A stretch of DNA of 64,000 bases from CAJCIY01 sp964245825 (GCA_964245825.1 CAXTNT010000001.1:248001-312000); one strand, 5' to 3'. Counted from the first letter of the stretch, positions 50,769-59,277 are shown. The notes: a model not told the origin generated them from the sequence alone. A program made the numbers and translations.

Positions 50769-50916
50769 CTCAGGCGGCGCCGATCACGCTGGTCACGCTT
50801 GCCTGGATGATGCCGCCGATCATGCCAACCGCGACGACCTGGGACAGCGCAGCCCGGCACCTCATCCGCACGATGAGCTCGGAGATCGAACCCGTCGGCT
50901 GGATACGCTCCGCCCC

Positions 50917-51432
50917 GTGACCACCGTCGCCCTGCGCAGCCGTCGCGAGTCCGACGAGGACGACCTCTACGCACTGGCCAGCGATCTCGACTCGTGGGAG
51001 CAGCGCACGCCGCGTTCGCCGACCGCGATGACGCTTGCCGAGTTCCGCGACCGTCAGAGCCGGTTGCCAGCTGTGGTCGTGTTCGTCGTGGAGGCCGGCG
51101 GCGAGCTCGCAGGGCAGGTCACGGTCATGGACGAGGACCCTCTGGCGCGCCACGCGGAGATCGGCATCGCCCTGCTCGCCGACGCACGCGGCCGGGGCAT
51201 CGGCACCGAGGCGCTCCGCCAGGTCGTCCGGTTCTGCTTCGTCCGGCGCAACCTGCACCGCGTGCACGCCGTCGCGCTGGCGACGAACCTCGCATCGCTC
51301 GGCGCCTGCCGTAAGGCCGGGTTCGTCGAGGAGGGACGTCGCCGCGAGCACGCCTGGGTCTGCGGCGAGTATGTCGACGAGATCGCGCTGGGACAGCTCC
51401 GGTCGGACTGGAACAGGCGCGAGCAGGGCTAG
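50917..51432 (+). CDS. GNAT acetyltransferase, RimJ/RimL-like
   Basis: A 171-aa N-acetyltransferase: VALRSRRESDEDDLYALASDLDSWEQRTPRSPTAMT, then LARHAEIGIALLADARGRGIGTEALRQVVRFCFVRRNLHRVHAVALATNLASLGACRKAGFVEEGRRREHAWVCGEYVDEIALGQL. The acetyl-CoA loop ARGRGIGTEA and the NLHRV/ASLGACRKAGF end place it in the Acetyltransf_3 group, which acetylates ribosomal proteins or small amines. GTG at 50917. The 148 bp before it hold no gene I can support. Substrate unknown. Confidence 0.85.
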   Translation: MTTVALRSRRESDEDDLYALASDLDSWEQRTPRSPTAMTLAEFRDRQSRLPAVVVFVVEAGGELAGQVTVMDEDPLARHAEIGIALLADARGRGIGTEALRQVVRFCFVRRNLHRVHAVALATNLASLGACRKAGFVEEGRRREHAWVCGEYVDEIALGQLRSDWNRREQG

Positions 51433-51462
51433 CTCTGGTAGCAAGCGTGAGGAGCGGTCTGC

Positions 51463-51581
51463 GTGGCCACACTGGTGATCCGGGATCTGGCTGAGGACGT
51501 GAAGGCGCGGTTGCGGGTGCAGGCGGCCGAGCATGGCCGCTCGATGGAGGCCGAGGCGCGGGCATTGTTGACGACGGCGCG
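51463..51581 (+). pseudogene. FitA/VapB-like antitoxin, truncated by a deletion
   Basis: GTG at 51463 opens ATLVIRDLAEDVKARLRVQAAEHG, then SMEAEARALLTTA, a clean FitA-type ribbon-helix-helix start. Family likeness stops at about 51579; the same frame then reads basic noise (RRLRHRGGVPGPRS) to a stop at 51660. The cognate PIN toxin is missing. It ends exactly where SDR sequence begins in another frame, so a deletion has removed the antitoxin tail, the toxin and the front of the SDR. Confidence 0.75.
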
Positions 51582-52291
51582 TCGGCTTCGGCATCGCGGA
51601 GGAGTTCCTGGCCCACGGAGCTTCGGTCCTCATCACCGACCTGGCGCAGGCAGCCGTTGACGATGCCGTCTCCAGACTGGGCAAGGGCGCGTCCGGCATC
51701 GTCGCGGACGTCACCGACTTCGCCTCCATGGAGTTGGCCTTCGAAACGGTCATCGCCCAGCACGGGCGACTCGACGCCGTTGTCGCCAACGCCGGGGTCG
51801 GTGACAGCAACCCCTTGGGGCAGATCACTGAAAAGCAGTTCGACTTCGTTTACGGCGTCAACGTCAAAGGCGTCCTCTTCACCATCCAGCCGGCGCTCCC
51901 ACTGCTGCAGGCCACCGGCGGAACCGTCGTCGTCATCGGCTCGACCGCCTCGATCCAGCCACCAGCCGGGAGCCTTTACGGCGGGGCGAAGGCCGCTGTC
52001 CGCGCCATGGTCCGAACCTGGATCCAGGACGTCAAGGGCACCGGCGTACGCATCAACGTCTTAAGCCCAGGCGCCGTCGACACGCCTTCGCTGCGCAGCG
52101 CTCTCGCCGGTGCCGCCGGCGCGGACCAGGTCGACGCCCTGGTAACCAAGATGGGCGAGGGAAACCCGCTCGGCCGGCTCGCCGAGCCCCGCGAGATGGG
52201 CAGGATCGCCGTCTTCCTCTCCAGCGACGCCTCCAGCTTCATAACCGGCGTCGAGCTCTTCGCCGACGGCGGAATGGCACAGACCGGGTGA
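51579..52291 (+). pseudogene. SDR lacking its N-terminal NAD-binding motif
   Basis: Frame beginning at 51581 reads GFGIAEEFLAHGASVLITD, DVTDFASMELAFETVI, VVANAGVG, then VVVIGSTASIQPPAGSLYGGAKAAVRAM and an ordinary C-terminal end. This is an SDR with Ser-Tyr-Lys site (YGGAK), but the first strand and TGxxxGIG loop are absent because the antitoxin fragment is joined just before GFGIAEE. A start at ATG 51728 would give only the rear half. No Rossmann cofactor loop means no dehydrogenase activity is expected. Confidence 0.75.
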
Positions 52292-52304
52292 GCGCCGCCG
52301 AGCC

Positions 52305-52411
52305 GGCGAGAGCAGCGGGTCGGCCTCGACGCGGTCACAGAACGCGGTGATCAACCGCGCGACGGATTCACTGCCGCCTGCCAAGTCATAGAGCGATGGA
52401 GCTTCTGCCAT
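52305..52411 (-). pseudogene. Truncated globin, 5' fragment
   Basis: ATG at 52411 opens MAEAPSLYDLAGGSESVARL then ITAFCDRVEADPLLSP, the A-B helix start of group II truncated haemoglobins. Likeness ends at about 52305 where the reading runs antisense through the end of the SDR remnant. The distal and proximal haem residues are gone, so this is a broken gene. It lies just 13 bp past the SDR stop in opposite orientation, suggesting a second breakpoint. Confidence 0.6.
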
Positions 52412-52511
52412 GAGGCAAGGGTTGCAAGCATCGATGGGCCGGGCCCATTCGGGCGTCTCTGCCGGGGGAGTGGGGCCCACTTGGTGCGCGGCGCGTGCCA
52501 GCATTCGGTTC

Positions 52512-52901
52512 ATGATCGGTCGTCTTCATCACATCGTGCTCGACTGTCCCGACCCGCATGTGTTGGCGAGCTTCTACTCGCAACTCCTGGGCGAACCGAT
52601 CTCCTACATCAGCGAGAACTGGGTCGTGGTGTCGGCGAGCTCGAAGGCGTCGGGCTTGGCCTTTCAGCTCGCTCCGGCACATCAACCGCCTACCTGGCCG
52701 AATCCGGAGATCCCGCAACAGTTCCACCTCGACGTCATGGTGGAGGACGTTGCTGCGGCGACTCCGCACCTCTTGCAGCTGGGAGCGACCAAGCTCGATG
52801 GCGAGGGCGTGTTCGCTGATCCGGCCGGGCATCCGTTCTGCCTCGTTCGCCGCCCCGGATGGGCCGCCCCGATACTGCCCGGGGTGCCCGACGTGCCCTA
52901 G
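52512..52901 (+). CDS. VOC (glyoxalase-like) family protein
   Basis: A 129-aa VOC protein: MIGRLHHIVLDCPDPHVLASFY in the first half and QQFHLDVMVEDVAAATPHLLQLGATKL to FADPAGHPFCLVRRPGW in the second. It resembles the protein at 1487-1933 in layout and ending (DPAGHPFC), so both belong to the same actinobacterial subgroup. ATG at 52512 precedes the first strand. It is isolated in the accessory region between the globin stub and arsR. Substrate unknown. Confidence 0.82.
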   Translation: MIGRLHHIVLDCPDPHVLASFYSQLLGEPISYISENWVVVSASSKASGLAFQLAPAHQPPTWPNPEIPQQFHLDVMVEDVAAATPHLLQLGATKLDGEGVFADPAGHPFCLVRRPGWAAPILPGVPDVP

Positions 52902-53069
52902 CTCTGGCGCTGCGGAGAGATCATTGTGTGGCCGCACTGTGCGGGTCGGTTTCCAGCCACCGCCCCGGATCTTCGAACCGGGCCGTGGCACGCGAGACAC
53001 AAAGGCCTTCCAGCCACATAGACGAGCCTCGACGTTGCGCCCTGTATCGATATCTGTCAACATAGACGG

Positions 53070-53432
53070 ATGTCGAAGTTACGAGCGCCGCTGCCGGTGC
53101 TTGAGGATGCGGTGGCGTGTTGTGCGCCGATGGGTGTCGAGCCGATGAGCGCGGAGCAGGCCGAGCATGTGGCCGGCCTGCTGAAGGCGCTGTCCGACCC
53201 CATCCGGCTGCGACTGATGTCGATCATCGCCGCGGCCGAGGAGACCTGCGTGTGTGACCTGACCGCGCCGTTCGCGGTGTCGCAGCCGACGATCAGTCAC
53301 CACCTCAAGGTCCTTCGCGAGGCGGGGTTGGTCGAGTGTGAACGGCGCGGCACGTGGGTCTGGTATCGGGCGCAGCGTGAGGCCTTGGACGCGGTTGGTG
53401 CCCTGTTCACCAGTACGCTGATCAGGGCATGA
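53070..53432 (+). CDS. arsR: ArsR-family arsenic-responsive repressor
   Basis: A 120-aa winged-helix repressor. DNA-binding part FAVSQPTISHHLKVLREAGLVECERRGTWVWYR is typical ArsR. Candidate As(III) ligands are the ETCVCDL motif at about residues 57-62 and the N-terminal CC pair at 17-18. The ATG at 53070 follows a short AT-rich promoter stretch (TATCGATATCTGTCAACATAG) that likely contains its operator. It is the first gene of the operon with the aquaporin and ArsC-ArsN genes; its stop overlaps the aquaporin start by 4 bp. Confidence 0.9.
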   Translation: MSKLRAPLPVLEDAVACCAPMGVEPMSAEQAEHVAGLLKALSDPIRLRLMSIIAAAEETCVCDLTAPFAVSQPTISHHLKVLREAGLVECERRGTWVWYRAQREALDAVGALFTSTLIRA

Positions 53433-54163
53433 CCGGGCCCTTGGCCCGGCGGGCGTTCGCCGAGTTCCTCGGCACCGGCCTGTTGGTTGTGGTGGTCATC
53501 GGATCCGGGATCACCGCGCAACGGCTCAGCACCGACAGCGGGCTGGAGCTGCTGGAGAACGCGCTCGTGACCGCCGCGGCCCTTCCGGTGCTCATCTTGG
53601 TGTTCGGGCCGATCAGCGGCGGCCACTTCAACCCGATCGTGTCCCTCGCGGACTGGCTGCTCGGCCGCGCGAGGAGATCGGGGATCAGCACCCGCGACGT
53701 CGCCGCCTACCTGCCGGCCCAGGTCACTGGCGCGATCGGGGGAGCGTGGCTGGCTAACGCGATGTTCGCCGTACGCCAACACCTGTCCACGCACTCACGA
53801 ACCGGTGCCCATCTCTGGCTCGGCGAGATCGTGGCTACGGCTGGGCTGCTCCTCGTCATCGTCGCGTTGGCTAGGTCAGGGCGAGCCGCACAGACCGCCT
53901 GGGCCGTCGGCGCCTACATCGGCGCTGCCTACTGGTTCACCTCCTCAACCTCGTTCGCCAACCCCGCTGTTGCGGTCGGCCGGATGTTCAGCGACACCTT
54001 CGCCGGCATCGCGCCGTCATCGGTACCGGGGTTCGTGATCGCCGAGCTGATCGGCGGCGCGCTGGGTCTCGTACTCATCGCCGTCCTCTACCCCCACGCC
54101 AGCGAGACCGCCGACCAGATGGTCGTTCCGCATGACGCCGACGCGATGGAGCTCGCGACATGA
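53429..54163 (+). CDS. Aquaporin-family channel of ars operon (AqpS-like)
   Basis: A 244-aa MIP-family protein with six membrane helices. The two pore motifs are GGHFNPIVS (NPI in place of NPA, loop B) and FANPAVAVGRMFSDTFAGI (loop E, NPA). Such channels linked to arsR/arsC let arsenite leave the cell down its gradient after arsenate reduction, an arrangement shown in Sinorhizobium meliloti AqpS. No Acr3 or ArsB pump gene is nearby, so this is probably the only exit route in the operon. Start overlaps arsR; stop overlaps the next gene by ATGA. Confidence 0.88.
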   Translation: MTGPLARRAFAEFLGTGLLVVVVIGSGITAQRLSTDSGLELLENALVTAAALPVLILVFGPISGGHFNPIVSLADWLLGRARRSGISTRDVAAYLPAQVTGAIGGAWLANAMFAVRQHLSTHSRTGAHLWLGEIVATAGLLLVIVALARSGRAAQTAWAVGAYIGAAYWFTSSTSFANPAVAVGRMFSDTFAGIAPSSVPGFVIAELIGGALGLVLIAVLYPHASETADQMVVPHDADAMELAT

Positions 54164-55062
54164 CCAAGCCTGCGACCAGGCCAGTGGTGCTGTTCGTCTG
54201 CGTCCACAACGCCGGCCGGTCCCAGATGGCCGCCGCCCTGCTCGACCACCACGCGGCCGGTCGGGTCAGTGTGCGCAGCGGCGGCTCGACGCCCGCCGAA
54301 CAGGTCAACCCAGCGGTGATCGCTGTCATGGCCGAACTCGGACTCGACCTGAGCAAGGAGTTCCCCAAGCCGCTGACCACTGCCGCGGTTCAGGCAGCGG
54401 ACGTCGTGATCACTATGGGCTGCGGTGACGCCTGCCCGATCTTCCCCGGCAAGCGCTACCTCGACTGGGACCTACCCGACCCCGCCGGCCGTTCGGTCGA
54501 TGACGTGCGCCCGATCCGTGACGAGATCGATCGCCGGGTCCAGACCCTGCTCGCCGAACTCACCGAAGGCGCTCCGCTGGCCGTCGAGCCGATGAGCACC
54601 GAACACGCCACCGCGGTGCTGACCATCTATCAAGCCGGCCTCGACACCGATGACGCGTCCTTTGAAGCGACAGCGCCGGCGTGGACGACCTGGGACGCGG
54701 GCCACCTGCGAGAGCATCGATTCGTCGCGACGGACGCTGACGCCGCCGTGCTCGGCTGGGTGGCGTGCTCGGCGGTCAGCGAGCGCTGTGTCTACGCGGG
54801 TGTCGTCGAGACCAGTGTCTACATCGCACCCGAGGCCCGCGGCCAGGGCGTCGGCAAAGCACTGATGACCGCGCTCATCGAATCCACCGAGCACGCCGGG
54901 ATCTGGACCCTGCAGACCGGCATCTTCCCGGAGAACACCGCCAGCATCGCCCTGCACGAGGCCGTTGGTTTCCGGATCGTGGGACGACGCGAACGCATCG
55001 GACAACACCACGGCCGATGGCGCGACACCCTGTTCCTCGAGCGCCGCAGCACCCGAATCTGA
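54160..55062 (+). CDS. ArsC arsenate reductase fused to ArsN-like acetyltransferase
   Basis: A 300-aa two-domain fusion. Residues 1-142 are a low-molecular-weight-phosphatase-type arsenate reductase: P-loop VCVHNAGRSQMAAALL (CX5R at 14-20) and VITMGCGDACPIFPGKRYLDWDLPDP with the extra Cys residues of the mycothiol/thioredoxin class. Residues 146-300 form a GNAT of the phosphinothricin/arsinothricin type (MSTEHATAVLTIYQAGLDTD, VYIAPEARGQGVGKALMTALI, GIFPENTASIALHEAVGFRIVG). ArsN1-type enzymes acetylate arsinothricin. The gene overlaps the aquaporin gene by 4 bp. The fusion has no frameshift and no linker, so it appears functional. Confidence 0.88.
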   Translation: MTKPATRPVVLFVCVHNAGRSQMAAALLDHHAAGRVSVRSGGSTPAEQVNPAVIAVMAELGLDLSKEFPKPLTTAAVQAADVVITMGCGDACPIFPGKRYLDWDLPDPAGRSVDDVRPIRDEIDRRVQTLLAELTEGAPLAVEPMSTEHATAVLTIYQAGLDTDDASFEATAPAWTTWDAGHLREHRFVATDADAAVLGWVACSAVSERCVYAGVVETSVYIAPEARGQGVGKALMTALIESTEHAGIWTLQTGIFPENTASIALHEAVGFRIVGRRERIGQHHGRWRDTLFLERRSTRI

Positions 55063-55167
55063 ACGCCGAACGCGCGGCCGGCGTGGGAGATCGCGCAGGT
55101 ACGAATTGCGTTCCGCTCCGCAGATCGGTGCGGCTGAGGGGACGGCGGCTGCTGGCGTGACGGGTGT

Positions 55168-55608
55168 TCAAGCGGTGAGCAGCTGTAAGTCCAGATCGGG
55201 AAACTGGGTGAACGCGGCGTCGGTCGTCACCAAGGTGTATCCGGCCGAGCGTGCGAATGCTGCCAGGTAGGCGTCCATCCACCGTTTGGGGGAAGCTTTC
55301 GCCGTGACGGCGAATTCAGCCCAGGCCGCTTCGATGCCGGCCGGTTCCTTGTCCATGAGATCGATCCGGTCGTCTGCCGAGAGGTTCTCGTATGTCCGCC
55401 ACGCGGCGCGGTTGGTCAGCGGTGGGTTGCCGTAGGGGGCCAGCACCGCGCTCGTCGTGAGCAGCCGAAGCACGCTCTGCTGGGTTGCGCGACAGAACAG
55501 CACAGATCGCGGCGCGGAGGTCGTGTCGAACCAATCCCGGGCCGCGCGATGGTGGACGTGGGCTGATAGAACCAGCGACAGCCACACATTGCTATCGCAG
55601 AGATTCAT
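55168..55608 (-). CDS. vapC: VapC-type PIN-domain toxin
   Basis: A 146-aa PIN ribonuclease: MNLCDSNVWLSLVLSAHVHHRAARDWF (Asp5), RATQQSVLRLLTT (in place of the usual Glu segment), RWMDAYLAAFARSAGYTLVTTDAAF (Asp residues) and FPDLDLQLL. It belongs to the group of mycobacterial-type VapC with LCDVNVWL starts. ATG at 55608 is chosen; it overlaps the antitoxin stop region by 17 bp. A longer frame to 55641 runs into the antitoxin gene. Catalytic acids appear intact. Confidence 0.88.
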   Translation of the reverse strand: MNLCDSNVWLSLVLSAHVHHRAARDWFDTTSAPRSVLFCRATQQSVLRLLTTSAVLAPYGNPPLTNRAAWRTYENLSADDRIDLMDKEPAGIEAAWAEFAVTAKASPKRWMDAYLAAFARSAGYTLVTTDAAFTQFPDLDLQLLTA

Positions 55609-55885
55609 CGGATGCCACGACTGTGCTCGCCTCTGCGGCAAGCAGAATTGCAGCGGTCCGCTCCGGGGTCATCTCCTCGGTTGGCGCCGCCGGGTGGGCG
55701 CACCGAACCAAGGGGAGCCGGACCCGACGTGGAGCCATGTGCGTGGGCCCGGGTGGGTCAGCCAGGCCACGGCGGACTACCTCAGCCATGACGTCTTTGA
55801 CTCGCCGTCCTTCTCTGGCCGCGCGCACCTTCACCTCTCGGATCAACTCGTCCGGCAACTCTACTGTTGTCTTCACAACAGCCAT
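55592..55885 (-). CDS. vapB: VapB-type ribbon-helix-helix antitoxin
   Basis: A 97-aa antitoxin. The N-terminal ribbon-helix-helix is VKTTVELPDELIREVKVRAAREGRRVKDVMAEVVRRGL, with a Pro-rich linker and a toxin-binding tail (TPERTAAILLAAEASTVVASDESLR). ATG at 55885. Overlaps the vapC start by 17 bp. It is the second VapBC module in the accessory region, on the other strand from the first at 50170-50768. Confidence 0.88.
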   Translation of the reverse strand: MAVVKTTVELPDELIREVKVRAAREGRRVKDVMAEVVRRGLADPPGPTHMAPRRVRLPLVRCAHPAAPTEEMTPERTAAILLAAEASTVVASDESLR

Positions 55886-55928
55886 ATTACCAGGAAGCTG
55901 GGAAAGTGGCTTGTAGCTTCCGCGGCTC

Positions 55929-56891
55929 TCAGCCGGTGAGCAGGCCGAAGCCTTCGAGACTGTCCGCGGTGTCGACGATGGTGTCCGCGGCCGGGCGTGG
56001 GTCCCAGCCCAGCAGGTCTCGAGCTCGGGACACGTCGAACTGGTTCGCCGGCGCAGGATCGCCGGCTACCTCTTGAGTCGGGCACTTCGCGGCTCGTTCG
56101 CCGAGCCGGTCGCGCAGGATCTCCCCCATGCCCAGCCACGAGATCGCCGGCGGAGACGTGAGTAGGAACCGTTTGCCGGCGGCCTCCGCAACCCCGATCG
56201 CCGTGACATGGGCCTCGGCTACCTCGCGCACGTCGGCGACTCCGAACGACTGCCTCGGTGCCTCGGACATCCCGCCCGTCAACATGGCAGCGACCGCGCT
56301 GACGGTGCTGGCTACCACCGGGGCCAGCAGGGGACCGAAGATGCCGGTCGGGTTGAGCACCACCAGCTCAGGGAACCCGCCGCCGGCGACGAGGTCCCAG
56401 GCGGCTCGCTCCGCGATGACCTTCGACAGCGGGTAGGCCGCGAGCGTCTCCGACGGCTCGGTCCAGTCGGCCTCGTTCCATGGGCGGCCCACGGACCGCC
56501 CGTAGCCGATCGCCGCGAACGAGGAGGTGAGCACGACCCGTCGGACGCCACCGGCCCGCGCCGCGGTGAGGACCCGCACCGTACCGTCGCGCGCCGGGAC
56601 GACGAGGTCATTGGCGTCCTTGGGCTGCGTCGTGGGGATTGGCGACGCTACGTGCAGCACGCTCTCACAGCCTGCCACCGCCTCGGCCCAGCCAGCATCG
56701 TCCGTGAGGTCGGCGACCACGAACTCCAGACCGGACGGATGCGCGCCGCCCTCGGTGACCATCGCCCGAACCTGTTCACATCGGTCCAGGTCACGAACGG
56801 TGGTCCGTACGCCGTACCCGGCACGGAGCGCCGCGACCAGCGTGTGGGAACCGACGTAGCCGGAGCCGCCGGTGACGAGGACGCTGCTCAC
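55929..56891 (-). CDS. NAD-dependent epimerase/dihydroflavonol-reductase-like SDR
   Basis: A 320-aa extended SDR: NADP motif SVLVTGGSGYVGSHTLVAALRAGYGVRTTVRD (GxxGxxG, residues 8-14), VLHVASPI, RRVVLTSSFAAIGYG and catalytic AAYPLSKVIAERAAWDL (Tyr-x3-Lys). The VASPIP and dinucleotide Arg pattern is typical of aldehyde or ketone reductases of the DFR group. It is translationally coupled to the MerR regulator (GTG start overlapping the MerR stop is in reverse order: the regulator is upstream), so it is probably the regulated target. Substrate unknown. Confidence 0.88.
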   Translation of the reverse strand: MSSVLVTGGSGYVGSHTLVAALRAGYGVRTTVRDLDRCEQVRAMVTEGGAHPSGLEFVVADLTDDAGWAEAVAGCESVLHVASPIPTTQPKDANDLVVPARDGTVRVLTAARAGGVRRVVLTSSFAAIGYGRSVGRPWNEADWTEPSETLAAYPLSKVIAERAAWDLVAGGGFPELVVLNPTGIFGPLLAPVVASTVSAVAAMLTGGMSEAPRQSFGVADVREVAEAHVTAIGVAEAAGKRFLLTSPPAISWLGMGEILRDRLGERAAKCPTQEVAGDPAPANQFDVSRARDLLGWDPRPAADTIVDTADSLEGFGLLTG

Positions 56892-57298
56892 GCCCGCGCC
56901 GCCCAGGCACGCATCTCCTCGAGTACCACAGCCTCAGCGTCGGTGTCGCCCCGTTCCCGCGCCGCCCACAGTCCGGTCTTCATCTCGATATATCCAAGCC
57001 GTGCCTGCGCCTGGTCGAGCTCGGCCCGTAGCCGGACCGCATGGCGCTCGAGCAGCACCCGCTGGGCGTGCGCGTCGCCGTCGGCCCGTTGCGAGCGATA
57101 GGCACGCAGGTCGTTGACCCCCATCCCGGTGGCCCGTAGGCAAGCCAGCCAGGACAGGTCATGCACGACGTCCTCGGGATAGTGACGGTGCCCGCTGCTT
57201 TCCCCGCGGGGGACTGGCTCGACCAGTCCGATGCGCTCGTAGTAGCGGAGCGTCGCCTGGCTCAGCCCCGTCCGCTCGGACACCTCGTGAATCATCAT
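56888..57298 (-). CDS. MerR-family transcriptional regulator
   Basis: A 136-aa MerR protein: MMIHEVSERTGLSQATLRYYERIGLVEPVPR then HRHYPEDVVHDLSWLACLRATGMGVNDLRAY and a long coiled-coil (LLERHAVRLRAELDQAQARLGYIEMKTGLW). No conserved cysteines, so it is not metal-sensing; the pattern fits MerR regulators paired with reductases. ATG at 57298 (or 57295). Upstream, a -35-like TTGACC on the minus strand (57330-57335) sits within an imperfect dyad around AAGCGCTT (57319-57326), typical of MerR operators. The SDR gene follows with a 4-bp overlap. Confidence 0.9.
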   Translation of the reverse strand: MMIHEVSERTGLSQATLRYYERIGLVEPVPRGESSGHRHYPEDVVHDLSWLACLRATGMGVNDLRAYRSQRADGDAHAQRVLLERHAVRLRAELDQAQARLGYIEMKTGLWAARERGDTDAEAVVLEEMRAWAARA

Positions 57299-57765
57299 GC
57301 GTCCACTGTGCACAACTTCAAGCGCTTCAGGTCAAGCCCGGTCACGGCCTCGCTGGTTGGCACGCGAGGGCCAGGCGCTCACTCATCACGGAAATGCTCC
57401 CACGCCCGCACTGCCGGCAGGACGTAACGAGTCCATGATGCCTACGTCACCTACATCCGGGGCCAGCGAGCTGAGCGGCCAGGAGCAGACAGAAAAGGAC
57501 CTTCATCCCGGCTACGTCATGGTGAAGGTGTGAGGAGAGCTCTGTGGTGCACCCAGCCATACACAATGCGAACTTTTCATGCGCGCTTGTTCTCGGGGAG
57601 CCTGTCGTCTTGGCGGGGCGGCACGCGAAGGTCAGGCGCAAGGGCTACGGGGCACGCCCGGCCCGAGGGAGCGGGGGAAGCGATCGGTAGTGACGTTCGA
57701 CTGGAGTGATCGTTGGGCATGTGCCGGAACGGTCGCCATCGCTCGCCTTGCGGCACGAGCGGACG
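57299..57765. promoter_or_regulatory. Gene-free region with MerR operator
   Basis: About 467 bp between the MerR start and the end of the nuclease-like gene at 57766. It contains the imperfect dyad around 57315-57335 with TTGACC on the minus strand, likely the MerR control site. The remainder has only short Arg/Ser-rich frames and no RNA gene or repeat I can support; lower GC suggests older decayed sequence. Confidence 0.45.
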
Positions 57766-59277
57766 TCAAGATGAGTCGCCAGAGACGGCCGGATGGAACG
57801 GGTACTGGGCGTACGCCGCGTCCAGGATCGGGTTGTTCCACTCTGCGAGTCCTGCGTCGCTGTGCAACTTGGCGATCGTCCGGGCAACGTCGTAGCCGGC
57901 GTCAGACTCGCGGTCGGTGATGTCGAGCAGCACACCGCTCGGGTCGGTGGCGAGGGTCAGAGTGACGGTGTTCTCCAGATCCTCCAGCGACAGGACGGGT
58001 GTCGGGACGGTGGGGTCGGGCAGCCCTTCGCGGTAGATGGGGCTGTTGATGAGGTGGTGCGGCTCGGCGGTGACCACCATCCCTCGGACCGGCCGGTCGG
58101 TCGGGATGTCCGCGAGCACCGTGTGGCCGGAGGCCAGCATCTGCGCCGTCGTCGCGATCTGGCCGAAGCCCTTCCCGACGTCCTTCTTGACGTCGTCGAA
58201 GAACGCTTCGACGTCGAGGCGGCCGCCCTGCGAGACCCTCGCCGACTTGACTTCGACTAGAACGACAACAGAGGGGAGGACGACGATCCAGTCGACGGTC
58301 TTGCTCGCGCCGTTCTTGCCGTAGAGCCGTTCCGGGGTGACGGCCGCGCCGGGGACTAGTGCAAGCTGATCGCCGACGTACATCTCGACGAGCCGCCCTA
58401 GGTCTCGGGTGAACTTGTCCTGCCAGAGCTTCTGCCCCAGGTGGTAAACGCTGGCGACGCTCGCCTTGTCGGCGACAAGTTTGGTCGCAGGCGCGACGTA
58501 TGTGCCGTCGGGCATCCGGACGTAGGGCGTGACCACGAGCGGGTTCAGGTCGTACTTGCGGAGCTCGGGCTCTGGGTTCCTGTTGCTGCGGGAGCGCTCC
58601 GCGACGGTTGCATAGTCCGCACCGAACGCCCGGTGGAAGACGTGGAGGAGCACATCTGTCGGGATCTCGGCGATGACCGGGGCGAAGTTGGGCTGCGAGA
58701 ACCAGTCGAGGTTGAGGCGTCCGGCGTTCATCTGCGCGCCGACGGTGAAGATCAGCGCTGCGCCGAAGTAAGTGTTCGGGTCGGTGCCGAGCATCTCGAC
58801 GACGGCGGTCGAGGTGAGCACTTCGTACGTCGCGTCGAAGGGCCGGTTGAACATGGCGCCAAGACGGGCCATCTCCGGGAAGCTGGCGGACTGCCAGTCC
58901 GCCTGGCTGTAGACCATCCGGAGAATCATGTCGAACGGTCCGTCGGCTTCGGTGAGGAACGGATCGGCCAGATCGTTGTAGCGGTTGTGAAGGTCGCGGA
59001 GTGCTTGCGGGGTGACTGGCGTCCTGCGGTGCTCATTGCCGTATGCGAGGGACTCGCGGGCGATCTCGGCGAGCGCCCACGGGTACATGCCTCGGCGGTC
59101 GACCTTCAGCGGTCCGCCGTCGAACAAGCGGGCGCTTGCCTCTGCGACGGCGGGCAGCAGCTCAGAGGGCGCGTGCGCTCGGACGCGCTGTTTGAACTCG
59201 GCCCAGCGCGTGGCCTTCGACGTGTAGCCGGGGTCACGCCCGCGCCTGCCGCGTGCGGCTTCCAGAGGCTCGGTCAC
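57766..59277 (-). CDS. Large protein with PD-(D/E)xK nuclease-like motif
   Basis: A 503-aa protein without a family name I recognise. A long N-terminal alpha-helical region (about 1-290) is followed by a nuclease-like core: E298 (LVEMYVGDQLAL), D329 (SKTVDWIVVL), E342 and K344 in VVVLVEVKSARVSQGG. The last three fit PD-(D/E)xK (D-x12-ExK). No membrane helix. GTG at 59277 has no clear ribosome site. It is the last of four minus-strand genes between the MerR locus and tRNA-Arg; context suggests a DNA-processing or defence role, inferred only. Confidence 0.7.
   Translation of the reverse strand: MTEPLEAARGRRGRDPGYTSKATRWAEFKQRVRAHAPSELLPAVAEASARLFDGGPLKVDRRGMYPWALAEIARESLAYGNEHRRTPVTPQALRDLHNRYNDLADPFLTEADGPFDMILRMVYSQADWQSASFPEMARLGAMFNRPFDATYEVLTSTAVVEMLGTDPNTYFGAALIFTVGAQMNAGRLNLDWFSQPNFAPVIAEIPTDVLLHVFHRAFGADYATVAERSRSNRNPEPELRKYDLNPLVVTPYVRMPDGTYVAPATKLVADKASVASVYHLGQKLWQDKFTRDLGRLVEMYVGDQLALVPGAAVTPERLYGKNGASKTVDWIVVLPSVVVLVEVKSARVSQGGRLDVEAFFDDVKKDVGKGFGQIATTAQMLASGHTVLADIPTDRPVRGMVVTAEPHHLINSPIYREGLPDPTVPTPVLSLEDLENTVTLTLATDPSGVLLDITDRESDAGYDVARTIAKLHSDAGLAEWNNPILDAAYAQYPFHPAVSGDSS

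Noticed and set aside
50770..50874. Short hydrophobic minus-strand peptide ending VVAVGMIGGIIQASVTSVIGAA
   Set aside because: No ribosome site, no family, and it lies between two plus-strand genes; perhaps a remnant, not supported.
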